Shown: positions 1-5,534 of the stretch, piece by piece
Layout: every line of letters begins with the position of its first letter
Numbering within the stretch: the stretch's first letter is position 1
Assembly: GCA_005881995.1 (NCBI GenBank)
Contig: VBHV01000086.1
Span: 1-10,367, forward strand
Direction: 5' to 3'
Length of the DNA stretch: 10,367 nt
Origin: Chloroflexota bacterium
GTDB lineage: Bacteria; Chloroflexota; Ktedonobacteria; Ktedonobacterales; Ktedonobacteraceae
Notes under the pieces: model-generated
Database searches by the model: none
The model's input: only the letters and a program-made list of their open reading frames with translations
Told to the model about the DNA's origin: nothing
Program-made: the position numbers and the translations under genes

Positions 1-156
1 AATCTTTTTCAGGTACGAATCGACCCAGCCGGTCAGCGTGACGATGCCATCCTTGACCGAGACACCGACTTCGTTGGGCTTGACAGTCGTATCCCACTTC
101 AATTCTTCCAGGACATCTCTCTGGATTTCTTCATCTGTACGGGTGCTAACCGCCAT
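1..156 (-). CDS. BON-domain protein, N-terminal part (runs off left edge)
   Basis: The visible 52 residues begin MAVSTRTDEEIQRDVLEEL and continue through a V-x-V-x-D-G-I-V-T-L-T-G-W-V pattern, which is the core of a BON domain as in OsmY-type proteins. BON domains are thought to bind phospholipid or membrane surfaces and are common in osmotic and general stress proteins. The C-terminus lies outside the window, so the number of BON repeats is unknown. The start is the ATG at 156, preceded on the minus strand by AAGGAGA at a normal distance. No signal peptide is visible at this start, so the product may be cytoplasmic. The gene is driven by the shared stress promoter at 254-330, leaving a 5' leader of roughly 90 nt, and it diverges from the aldo/keto reductase. 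The family call is fairly secure; the exact role is inferred. Confidence 0.8.
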   Translation of the reverse strand, partial: MAVSTRTDEEIQRDVLEELKWDTTVKPNEVGVSVKDGIVTLTGWVDSYLKKI

Positions 157-253
157 GTTGCTTGTCTCCTTTTCATTCTGTGCGGTTTAAATGCGTTAGC
201 TCTGCCAGGCGCATGACCTGACAGCCTCATCACTACAGGTCTTCATCATAGTA

Positions 254-330
254 AGTATAGGTCGTACCAAATGCTTTGTCAAGTATTTATAATATCTCAT
301 CTACTATTTTACGAAACAAAAATAAATTTA
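254..330 (-). promoter_or_regulatory. Stress-cassette promoter of the BON gene
   Basis: Read on the minus strand, TTGACA (282-277) and TATACT (259-254) are separated by exactly 17 bp. Directly upstream is TATTATAAATAC, and 30 bp upstream of the -35 is a T-rich block ending in GTTTC (about 330-313). The same arrangement precedes the reductase, groES, the membrane-protein operon and hsp20. The -35/-10 match is ideal for a housekeeping sigma factor; the conserved upstream part may be an UP element plus an activator site. Confidence 0.8.
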
Positions 331-426
331 TCTTTTGAGCAGCAGAAGTACGAACATTTAGAGCAACTTCCATTAGTTGTCGGCGTCAGAAGCCGGTTGG
401 CAATCTCGCCAAACATCTTTACTGGA
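331..426. other. Spacer between two divergent stress promoters
   Basis: This is the middle of the 379-base gap between the BON and reductase genes; the rest of the gap is the two promoters and their leaders. It holds no convincing gene. Two small hairpins lie side by side: CGGC/GCCG at 381-384 and 392-395, and TTGGC/GCCAA at 397-401 and 408-412. Either could be a binding site or chance. Confidence 0.35.
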
Positions 427-504
427 CAAAATATATTTTTACATCATAAATTAAAAGACGTGTTAATATAAATACTTGACAAAGAGAGGCGCGGAATATA
501 TACT
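427..504 (+). promoter_or_regulatory. Stress-cassette promoter of the aldo/keto reductase
   Basis: TTGACA (476-481) and TATACT (499-504) are 17 bp apart. The sequence before the -35 is TTAATATAAATAC, identical over its last 11 bases to the groES and membrane-protein promoters. An upstream block AAAATATATTTTT (about 428-440) is present, but the GTTTC end is changed to ACATC, so this is the most diverged of the five copies. Transcription should start near 511, giving a leader of about 25 nt. Confidence 0.8.
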
Positions 505-535
505 TGTGTAGATGAATGAGAAGGAGGAAATGACG

Positions 536-1528
536 ATGCAACGTACCATGCAGCGGCCGGCGGAAGCCAGTGGGATGTTTACCATTGGTGGTGACCTCAA
601 GGTCTATCGTCTGGGCTTCGGCGCCATGCGCCTCACCGGGGAAGGCATCTGGGGCCCGCCAGCCAACAAGCAAGAAGCCATCGCAGTCCTGCGCCGCGCC
701 CTTGAACTGGGTATCAACCTGATCGATACTGCTGACTCCTATGGACCAGAGGTCAGCGAGTTGCTCATTGCAGAAGCTCTCTACCCCTATCCGAAAGGCC
801 TGGTCATTGCTACCAAGGGTGGCTTAGTACGTCCTGGCCCAAACCAGTGGGTACCAGATGGGCGCCCCGAGCATCTGCGTGAAGCTCTAGAGGGCAGTCT
901 GCGCCGCCTGCGCCTCGACCACATCGACCTGTATCAATTCCATCGCCCGGATCCCAGGGTTCCCTTCGAAGTCTCCGTCGGTGAGTTCGCGAAGATGAGG
1001 CAGGAGGGGAAGATTCGCCATGTCGGGCTCTCGAATGTCACCATCGATCAACTGGCGCGAGCGCAAAAGATCGTGCCCATTGTCACCGTGCAGAACCACT
1101 ATAACCTGGCGCACCGTGAGTCCGAAAATATGACAGCTGCCGAGTCAGAAGCGATGATCGATATCTGTGCAGATCAGGGTATCGGCTTTATCCCCTGGTT
1201 CCCGCTGGCAACCGGCGAGCTTGCTCGCGAGGGCGGACCGCTCGACCAGATCGCCAGGCGGCATAGTGCCAAACCCAGCCAGATCGCAATTGCCTGGCTC
1301 CTCCAGCGCTCCAGTAACATGCTCCCGATCCCAGGAACCTCCTCGGTGAAACACCTCGAAGAGAACGTGCTGGGCGCAACGATCAAGCTGACCCAGGAGG
1401 AGTTTGACACTCTGGACGAGACATGCTCTCGACCAAATCGCGGTGAGCAGGATGAGCCGATCTACAAATGGCAAGTTCGTTCATGGCGTTATGCCATTTG
1501 TCCTGAAGTCCGCGCTTCACCCCGATGA
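536..1528 (+). CDS. Aldo/keto reductase
   Basis: A 330-residue NADPH-dependent aldo/keto reductase, probably reducing reactive aldehydes or ketones in the cytoplasm. The catalytic tetrad is visible as D64 (NLIDTADSYG), Y69, K94 (IATKGG) and H136 (LYQFHRPD). The cofactor-side motif LPIPGTSSVKHLEENV lies near residue 270. I chose the ATG at 536 because AAGGAGG (521-527) lies 8 nt upstream. The in-frame ATG at 512 sits at the predicted transcription start and would have no ribosome site. The fold should be complete by about residue 298 (EEFDTLDE). The last 30 or so residues do not look like a normal family C-terminus and overlap the convergent small gene by 146 bp, so the tail may be a junction. 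Transcription from the stress cassette points to detoxification under stress. The family assignment is firm; the substrate is unknown. Confidence 0.93.
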   Translation: MQRTMQRPAEASGMFTIGGDLKVYRLGFGAMRLTGEGIWGPPANKQEAIAVLRRALELGINLIDTADSYGPEVSELLIAEALYPYPKGLVIATKGGLVRPGPNQWVPDGRPEHLREALEGSLRRLRLDHIDLYQFHRPDPRVPFEVSVGEFAKMRQEGKIRHVGLSNVTIDQLARAQKIVPIVTVQNHYNLAHRESENMTAAESEAMIDICADQGIGFIPWFPLATGELAREGGPLDQIARRHSAKPSQIAIAWLLQRSSNMLPIPGTSSVKHLEENVLGATIKLTQEEFDTLDETCSRPNRGEQDEPIYKWQVRSWRYAICPEVRASPR

Positions 1529-1691
1529 GGCGATCAACCTTTCGTTGTGAAACGAGGTACGGCAGTGGATTAAGTTCCAGCGCTTCGGCCTCAAGAGCGC
1601 CTATGCGAAAGTCAATTTCCTCAATTTGCTGGGTGAGGCTTTGAACCGTTTGCTGAACAGGTTCGCAATCTGAATGGGTATTGACTGTCAT
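1383..1691 (-). CDS. Small coiled-coil protein of unknown function
   Basis: A 102-residue protein starting MTVNTHSDCEPVQQ. I prefer the ATG at 1691 because AGAAGGG precedes it by 4 nt; an upstream in-frame ATG at 1757 has no better site. Residues 12-38 and 50-72 show heptad-like spacing of hydrophobic residues with many Q, E and R, so a helical hairpin or coiled coil is likely. The LNPLPYLVSQRK segment between them would be the turn. I do not recognise the family. It lies downstream of groES and the groEL stump on the same strand, so it may share their transcript. Its last 48 codons overlap the reductase in the convergent orientation, and this tail (proline- and cysteine-containing, no heptads) may not be original coding sequence. 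It could also be a false ORF, but the helical pattern argues for a real gene. Confidence 0.5.
   Translation of the reverse strand: MTVNTHSDCEPVQQTVQSLTQQIEEIDFRIGALEAEALELNPLPYLVSQRKVDRLIGVKRGLQDKWHNAMNELAICRSAHPAHRDLVESMSRPECQTPPGSA
1464..1501. terminator. Inverted repeat in the convergent overlap, possible bidirectional terminator
   Basis: ACAAATGGC (1464-1472) and GCCATTTGT (1493-1501) form a perfect 9-bp inverted repeat with a 20-nt loop; a smaller ATGGC/GCCAT hairpin (1483-1497) can form inside it. It lies between convergent genes but inside both reading frames, and no long T-run follows on either strand, so terminator function is a guess. Confidence 0.25.
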
Positions 1692-1780
1692 GGTGCCCTT
1701 CTTTCCATTGTGTGTTGTTTTTACGCCTGCTTTCTGCCTGGCTCCGTGGTTGACCACCTCATCAGGAGGAATTTAGGAAT

Positions 1781-1834
1781 TCAATTTTTCAAAGAGCGGC
1801 GTGCATCCTCAGTGAAAACGATCTGTTTAGCCAT
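1781..1834 (-). pseudogene. groEL: groEL remnant: first 17 codons only
   Basis: Starting 12 nt after the groES stop, the minus strand reads ATG and encodes MAKQIVFTEDARRSLKN followed by TGA. This is the N-terminus of GroEL, which typically begins MAKQ-I/L-x-F-x-x-x-ARRxL-x-x-G. The expected continuation (G-I/V-D and the VTLGPKG region) is absent in all minus-strand frames downstream. The spacing to groES is that of a normal groESL operon, so the chaperonin gene was probably once complete here and lost everything after codon 17, leaving a new sequence joined at about 1781. The stub cannot make a chaperonin, so GroEL must come from another locus. Identification rests on 17 residues plus exact operon position, which together are strong. 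Confidence 0.8.
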
Positions 1835-1846
1835 AACGATTACTAC

Positions 1847-2146
1847 TCATTCAAGAACCGCCAGGACGTCACTCTCTCGAAGTACCAGGTATATCTCGTC
1901 ATCCAGGATGATCTCTGTGCCACCGTACTTGGCGAACAGAACATGATTACCCTCGCGGAGTTCCATCACTGAGTGGCTACCATTATCCAGTAAGCGGCCG
2001 TTACCAACAGCAGTCACTGTTCCTTGCTGCGGCTTCTCTTTAGCCGTGTCTGGAATGATGATACCGCCCCTGGTCGTTTCTTCCCTAGAGTCAGGCTTGA
2101 CGACCACGCGGTCGCCTAATGGTCGAATCTTTGTCATTGCAGGCAT
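1847..2146 (-). CDS. groES: Co-chaperonin GroES (Cpn10)
   Basis: The 99-residue product is a full-length GroES, the heptameric lid that closes the GroEL folding chamber. TKIRPLGDRVVVKP opens the beta-barrel, residues of the TTRGGIIIPDTAKEKPQ stretch form the mobile loop that binds GroEL, and the protein ends with the conserved Y-L-V-L-R-E-S-D-V-L-A pattern. Two starts are plausible: ATG at 2146 (MPAMTKI, with GGAAGAGG just upstream) and ATG at 2137 (MTKI, 96 residues, closer to usual length). A further upstream GTG at 2170 is unlikely. The gene is transcribed from the stress cassette at 2191-2268 with a leader of about 38 nt. Its usual partner groEL is reduced to a stub immediately downstream, so this GroES either serves a GroEL encoded elsewhere or is a relic copy. 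Confidence 0.96.
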   Translation of the reverse strand: MPAMTKIRPLGDRVVVKPDSREETTRGGIIIPDTAKEKPQQGTVTAVGNGRLLDNGSHSVMELREGNHVLFAKYGGTEIILDDEIYLVLRESDVLAVLE

Positions 2147-2181
2147 ACCTCTTCCTTCAATACGGCTCACTGCTTTTCTTC

Positions 2182-2200
2182 ACCGTACAAAGTATACGGT
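2182..2200 (-). promoter_or_regulatory. Inverted repeat over the groES -10, operator candidate
   Basis: ACCGTA (2182-2187) and TACGGT (2195-2200) form a perfect 6-bp inverted repeat with a 7-bp centre and enclose the TATACT box. Shortened forms recur at hsp20 (CCG/CGG around TATAAT) and at the membrane-protein promoter (ACC/GGT), while the BON and reductase promoters lack a clear right arm. A repressor bound here would block RNA polymerase, but the small size leaves chance possible. Confidence 0.35.
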
Positions 2201-2268
2201 ACGTCTGTTACTTTGTCAAGTATTTATATTATCTCATCAACTATTAATGAAACAAAAATATATTTTTC
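2191..2268 (-). promoter_or_regulatory. Stress-cassette promoter of groES
   Basis: On the minus strand TTGACA (2219-2214) and TATACT (2196-2191) are 17 bp apart, preceded by ATAATATAAATAC and by a T-rich block ending in GTTTC (about 2268-2248). The first transcribed bases, CGGTGAAGAAAAG, are identical to those at hsp20, so similarity continues past the -10. There is no CIRCE inverted repeat, the usual HrcA site of groES genes. Confidence 0.85.
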
Positions 2269-2321
2269 TATAGGAAAGATGCTCTCTTATGGATGGGATG
2301 CAAGAAGGTTATTCATAGCAA

Positions 2322-2340
2322 ATTGATGAGATAAATCAAT
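2322..2340 (-). terminator. Weak AT-rich hairpin after the glycosyltransferase
   Basis: ATTGAT (2322-2327) and ATCAAT (2335-2340) flank a 7-nt loop, 12 nt past the glycosyltransferase stop on the minus strand. The position suits a terminator of the operon, but the stem is short and AT-only at its ends, and only two T residues follow directly. Confidence 0.25.
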
Positions 2341-2351
2341 GAAATCGTTTC

Positions 2352-3425
2352 CTATCGTTGTACGGAAGAGCTAGAGTAGAACAAATCGAGCGCCGCCGTA
2401 ATCACTTCCCCGGTAGGAATATCAGCCACAAACGAGGCATGATGATCGCAAGACATACAGCTGCGATCAATGCCACAAATTGGACATGTAAGACGCCATG
2501 AGATGACAGGGTGATGATATGTGCGTGTGAGTATACCAGCCGTAACGAGGTTGAAGCACCAGTAAATACCCACAGTTGGCGTTCCTACGGCAGAGGCCAG
2601 GTGAAGGGGACCAGAGTCGTTCGAGATCAATACCCGGCAACGGTTGAGCAGACTTGCGAGACCACCCAGTGAGAGACATCCACACAGGTTCTGAGGCACA
2701 GCCTTCATTGCCGTGATAACTGCATTAACCAGATGCTCTTCCTCTTTTGTCCCCACTACAACAATATGTGCCCCCGCAGTCGCCAGGGCCTCGCCCACGG
2801 CGCTAAACTTCTCGGGCGGCCAGCGACGTTCGGGATCACCTGCCCCTGGATGAAGGGCAACGAGCGGTTTCTCCCGTTCAGGGACAACCCTTCGGGCCTC
2901 GACAAGGTCCTCCTCGATGACAGAGATACGCGGTTCCAACGCGGTGGCCTTTGCTCCTATCAACGAGACAACTTCCAGATAGCGTATGCTTTCAGGTTGG
3001 AAGTAGATATATGGCGCCCATCGATCGAGTGGGACAGCATCTGGTGTTTTCAGGCCCACGGTCATGCGGGCGCCTAAGCGCAGAAGGAATGGGTTAGAGT
3101 AGCGACCACCGCCATGGAGCTGGATAGCGAGATCAAAGCGTTCATGGTTCATGGCTTTGAAGAACTGCTCCTGTTCCGCAAGATTCTCCACGAGACCAGG
3201 CTCCTCGTTCACGCCCTTAAAAGCGGGGACGATGACAACCCGATCAATGGGCCCCGGCCTGTTCGCCAGGAAGTTTGCGTGCCACTTTTTGCCGAGTAGA
3301 ACGATTTCGGCCTCAGGGTAGGCCACACGCAAAGCCTCTAGAGCAGGGAGAGCGAAGATAAAATCGCCAAGGCCGTTAGCGCGAAGTACCGCGATCTTGT
3401 GTACGTCGGGAACAGAAATGCTCAT
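2352..3425 (-). CDS. Glycosyltransferase family 9 (heptosyltransferase-like)
   Basis: A 357-residue GT-B fold enzyme of the ADP-heptose:LPS heptosyltransferase type, transferring a sugar from a nucleotide donor to a cell-surface glycan. Seen directly: the N-terminal loop LRANGLGDFIFALPALEALR (about residues 14-33), the inter-domain LHPGAGDPERRWP (about 190-202), and the donor-site NDSGPLHLASAVGTPTVGIY (about 268-287), all typical of GT9. No signal peptide is visible; it should act at the cytoplasmic face. Near the C-terminus is a cysteine cluster, CPICG-x4-SCMSC, that could bind a metal. The start at 3425 has AAGGGG very close upstream, only 6 nt after the stop of the cox fusion ORF, so the gene is probably translationally coupled to it. 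That places it in a stress-driven transcript with cox remnants. Whether it used to have its own promoter is not visible. The true acceptor is unknown, since Ktedonobacteria-type cells may lack LPS. Confidence 0.9.
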   Translation of the reverse strand: MSISVPDVHKIAVLRANGLGDFIFALPALEALRVAYPEAEIVLLGKKWHANFLANRPGPIDRVVIVPAFKGVNEEPGLVENLAEQEQFFKAMNHERFDLAIQLHGGGRYSNPFLLRLGARMTVGLKTPDAVPLDRWAPYIYFQPESIRYLEVVSLIGAKATALEPRISVIEEDLVEARRVVPEREKPLVALHPGAGDPERRWPPEKFSAVGEALATAGAHIVVVGTKEEEHLVNAVITAMKAVPQNLCGCLSLGGLASLLNRCRVLISNDSGPLHLASAVGTPTVGIYWCFNLVTAGILTRTYHHPVISWRLTCPICGIDRSCMSCDHHASFVADIPTGEVITAALDLFYSSSSVQR

Positions 3426-3431
3426 TTCCCC

Positions 3432-3620
3432 TTACTTCTGGTGGATGATGTTCCACAGCTTCTCCGCCTTGAAGGGCATATCCACATGTGTTCCGGTGAG
3501 GTCGAGTGTCTCTCGCAGATAGTGGACGAGCAACATGCGCGGTTCCACTTCTGAATGGTGCGTTTGACCGTTCACGGTCACGGTAATTGCGCGCTTCGTG
3601 GTCACGGATGCTCCCTCCAT
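3432..3620 (-). pseudogene. Remnant fusing the start of coxS to the end of coxL
   Basis: The 62-codon ORF begins like the small iron-sulfur subunit of aerobic CO dehydrogenase/xanthine oxidase family enzymes: ITVTVNGQTHHSEVEPRMLL, then LRETLDLTGTHV. In CoxS that THV is followed by GCDTSxCGAC, the first 2Fe-2S cluster ligands. Here it is followed instead by DMPFKAEKLWNIIHQK, which resembles the extreme C-terminus of the molybdenum-binding large subunit CoxL (typically T-H-x-D/E-x-P-x-x-P-E-x-x-W). An in-frame deletion of about 3 kb between neighbouring coxS and coxL would produce exactly this. The product has no cluster cysteines and no molybdenum domain, so it cannot be an oxidoreductase. Translation likely starts at GTG 3605, which has GGAGG 8 nt upstream, rather than at ATG 3620. 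The CoxS half is clear; the CoxL half rests on 16 residues. Confidence 0.7.
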
Positions 3621-3630
3621 CTCAGCTAGT

Positions 3631-3669
3631 CGCGTCCACGCTCACAATTCGAGATGGAGCATGGACGCG
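3631..3669 (-). other. Strong hairpin between coxG and the coxS remnant
   Basis: CGCGTCCA plus GCTC (3631-3643) pairs with GAGC plus TGGACGCG (3657-3669), giving 12 bp with a single internal mismatch and a 13-nt loop. It sits in the 61-nt gap between two genes of the operon. No T-run follows on the minus strand, so an mRNA-stabilising or processing hairpin is more likely than a terminator. Confidence 0.5.
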
Positions 3670-3681
3670 ATGATCTTTATT

Positions 3682-4074
3682 TCACCCACCGCTGCCCGCG
3701 GTTTCAGTCGTTTGCAACTTCGTCTTGAGACACTCGAAAAATTGCCCGGTGAGTTTCTCGGCGGTTTGATGAAGCAGACGTGTTCCGACGCTGGCAATCG
3801 TCCCGCTCACCGTCACCTGGGCAGTCCAATCCATGCGTGCTTGCACGACCATCAGGTCCGGCTCATGTTTCTCCGGTCGCGTAACATCCAGGGTGAATTT
3901 CGCTTTCACCGGCCCAACGCCGATGGAAACGACCGCTTTCCAGTGTTCTTCTCCCAGTTCTTCCAGGCTTTGAAAGCCCGGCGTACAGGCCGCGACGTTA
4001 TGCACATCCAGCAGATATGCCCAGACCTTCTCAATGGGGGCGGCAATCGTCTCAGTTCCCGAAAATTCTTCCAT
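3682..4074 (-). CDS. coxG: CoxG-like SRPBCC protein with probable internal deletion
   Basis: CoxG proteins are START/SRPBCC-fold proteins that help recruit or mature aerobic CO dehydrogenase at the membrane. Residues 1-40 (MEEFSGTETIAAPIEKVWAY, then CTPGFQSLEEL), the VGVGPVKAKF-like strand, and the SGTIASVGTRLL helix start are all typical. At 130 residues it is short. Between VVQARM and DWTAQVTVSG the family normally has about 20 further residues, usually a GKxPGSA-type turn and another beta-strand; these are missing, so one or two strands of the sheet would be lost. I prefer the ATG at 4074, with AAAGG 8 nt upstream, over a TTG one codon earlier. It lies 18 nt after the membrane-protein gene and upstream of the cox remnant. 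Function is doubtful because of both the deletion and the lost enzyme genes. Confidence 0.75.
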   Translation of the reverse strand: MEEFSGTETIAAPIEKVWAYLLDVHNVAACTPGFQSLEELGEEHWKAVVSIGVGPVKAKFTLDVTRPEKHEPDLMVVQARMDWTAQVTVSGTIASVGTRLLHQTAEKLTGQFFECLKTKLQTTETAGSGG

Positions 4075-4092
4075 CAATAGAACCTTTCTATG

Positions 4093-4452
4093 TTATTCGC
4101 GGACAAGCAGCCGCGACCTACGATAGCTGCGCCTGGTCAAGCGCGCTACGATCAAATCTGTGATGATCGCTGCATCCAGGCCAACTGTCGAGCAGATAAA
4201 CAAAGAGCCGAAAAAGGTTGCTGTCCCACTGGCACCTGGCAGTTCCGTGTTGTAGACGAGGGTGCCCACCCAGGCAAGGATGCCAAAAAAGCCAATGAGA
4301 GCGCCGACGAAGGCTCCCATGACGACTACTAAACGGTTTGGCACTGCACTTATCCAGTATGCGAGAAAGAGTGTGACCGGCAGTGCGAGAAGGAAACCAA
4401 AGACATCTCCTATGAATACTCCACTGGATGGGTTAATCATCAGTGCTGGCAT
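4093..4452 (-). CDS. Small integral membrane protein of unknown function
   Basis: A 119-residue protein with three probable membrane helices, at about 13-36 (VFGFLLALPVTLFLAYWI), 40-66 (RLVVVMGAFVGALIGFFGIL) and 78-103. The basic tail (RLTRRSYRRSRLL) suggests a cytoplasmic C-terminus by the positive-inside rule. I do not recognise the family; the glycine-rich second helix is reminiscent of small stress-related membrane proteins, but this is not a homology claim. GAGGAGG precedes the ATG at 4452 by 10 nt. It is the first gene of an operon continuing into coxG, the coxS/coxL remnant and the glycosyltransferase, and it is driven by the stress cassette at 4587-4664 with a leader of about 130 nt. 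Confidence 0.8.
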   Translation of the reverse strand: MPALMINPSSGVFIGDVFGFLLALPVTLFLAYWISAVPNRLVVVMGAFVGALIGFFGILAWVGTLVYNTELPGASGTATFFGSLFICSTVGLDAAIITDLIVARLTRRSYRRSRLLVRE

Positions 4453-4586
4453 AGTTTCAACGCCTCCTCAAAAAGTGTTTTTCATATGTGGGGCCTGTCT
4501 TTTAAGAATTGCTTAAAGCGGCGAGACCCGCTACAAGCAGACTGCCCGCTTGTTCCATTGAGGTCTTCTTAATCTTTACCGCACAA

Positions 4587-4664
4587 AGTATAGGTCGAAA
4601 TTGCAAACTTGTCAAGTATTTATATTATCACATCAACTATTTTATGAAGCAAAAATATATTTTC
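4587..4664 (-). promoter_or_regulatory. Stress-cassette promoter of the membrane-protein/cox operon
   Basis: On the minus strand TTGACA (4615-4610) and TATACT (4592-4587) are 17 bp apart, preceded by ATAATATAAATAC and a T-rich block ending in GCTTC (one change from GTTTC) at about 4664-4646. TTTGTGCGGTAAAG follows the -10, close to the groES and hsp20 starts. Confidence 0.85.
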
Positions 4665-4982
4665 TCTAGAACGAATACTACGTAAGCATCGCAATCATAT
4701 GCTCATGAGAAGTCTCATATGTGCCTTAACCTCCCTCTGTAAGCCTTCTTGTTAGATGGAGGTTTTACTGCTTAGCAGCTTCTTCTCAGTAGGAAATATA
4801 TTTTCGTTTCACAGAATAGTCGATGGATTTTTTCCCTGCTGAATTTTAAAAATGAAAGCAGTTATTTTATTGATTTCAGAAGGGCATTGAGATGGATCAG
4901 TGTAAAGAGGGTTGAGTCTTCTCGTAGACGAGCACTGGTCATTAGATATAGCTCAGCATGAGCTGAAAGGAGACGATTACCT
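4665..4982 (+). promoter_or_regulatory. Leader and control region of the general stress gene
   Basis: With the cassette at 4587-4664 this makes up the 530-base gap upstream of the stress gene. No gene was found. From left to right it holds: ATGAGA/TCTCAT (4705-4718), a compact inverted repeat; a hairpin AACCTCC-x-TCT/AGA-x-GGAGGTT (4728-4764) followed by TTT, possibly a weak terminator or attenuator; a lone copy of the upstream stress block (4792-4826); and CTCGT/ACGAG (4921-4932) near the gene. I could not place a convincing -35/-10 pair; at the position where the cassette would put one there is only a poor match (TGAATT, 17 bp, TATTTT). Confidence 0.4.
4792..4826 (+). repeat. Lone copy of the upstream stress block, promoter part lost
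   Basis: GGAAATATATTTTCGTTTC followed by GAATAGTCGATG matches the upstream half of the cassette at hsp20 and groES, in the orientation that would serve the general stress gene at 4983. The ATAAATAC and TTGACA portion expected about 30 bp downstream is missing or degenerate. It may be a decayed promoter or a distal binding site. Confidence 0.6.
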
Positions 4983-5504
4983 ATGGTAGCACAAACATGG
5001 CTTGAAGCAGCAACCTTTCCAAAGGCGGAAGATGCGCAGGCGGCGGTTGCAGAACTGAAACGCGAAGGATTTTCCGAGCAGCAAATCTCGGTAATCTACA
5101 CCGATGCAGGGCACACCATTAAGGCGGGGATGATAACCGGAGCGGTTTGGGGGGGCGTGTTAGGAGCTTTATGGGGATTGCTCTTTCCCCCGATTGGCCT
5201 GCTGGTTGTCGCAGGTCCGATCCTGGGCGTCTTTCTTTCGGGCGCGGGACTTGCCGCTGCCGGGGCAGTCACAGTAGCCGCTCTGGATGGGCTCATCGCT
5301 GCCCTTATTCACCTGGGGATGCCTGAGGAGATAGCCACGCAACTGGGCGAGCGTGTGCACAAGGGAGACACGCTGGTTATTGCGCACGCTACTAACCCGG
5401 ATCAGGCAGAAAGAGCGCGTGCTATCCTCGCGGCCCACAATCCGCGCATGGAGGGAGCCCAGCGCGACGAGGGCGTCGTTTCTGTCTCTCCCGCCGCAGT
5501 TTGA
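4983..5504 (+). CDS. YflT-like general stress protein with glycine-rich membrane segment
   Basis: A 173-residue protein resembling the general stress protein 17M/YflT group. Residues 5-43 form a ferredoxin-like half domain (ATFPKAEDAQAAVAELKREG, then ISVIYTD). Residues 48-106 are a glycine- and alanine-rich hydrophobic stretch (AVWGGVLGALWGLLFPPIG, then LAAAGAVTVAALDGLIAAL), probably two membrane helices. Residues 112-152 (MPEEIATQLGERVHKGDTL, then AERARAILAAHN) complete the domain as in many family members. No catalytic residues are known for this family; members are induced by heat, salt or oxidative stress. AAAGGAG lies 10 nt before the ATG. The gene is monocistronic, ending at its own terminator. 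Family membership is probable by pattern, not by a search. Confidence 0.8.
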   Translation: MVAQTWLEAATFPKAEDAQAAVAELKREGFSEQQISVIYTDAGHTIKAGMITGAVWGGVLGALWGLLFPPIGLLVVAGPILGVFLSGAGLAAAGAVTVAALDGLIAALIHLGMPEEIATQLGERVHKGDTLVIAHATNPDQAERARAILAAHNPRMEGAQRDEGVVSVSPAAV

Positions 5505-5507
5505 TAC

Positions 5508-5526
5508 ACCCTCCTCTGAAGAGGGT
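5508..5526 (+). terminator. Terminator of the general stress gene
   Basis: ACCCTC (5508-5513) and GAGGGT (5521-5526) pair across a 7-nt loop three bases after the stop codon, followed by ATTT. The position and GC-rich stem fit an intrinsic terminator, although the T-run is short. Confidence 0.6.
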
Positions 5527-5534
5527 ATTTGATA

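Noticed and set aside
271..471. 66-codon plus-strand open frame between the divergent promoters
   Set aside because: It covers both promoter cassettes and has no ribosome site.
1692..1757. Upstream extension (MVNHGARQ...) of the small coiled-coil gene
   Set aside because: A later ATG at 1691 has the better ribosome site and the extension has no helical pattern.
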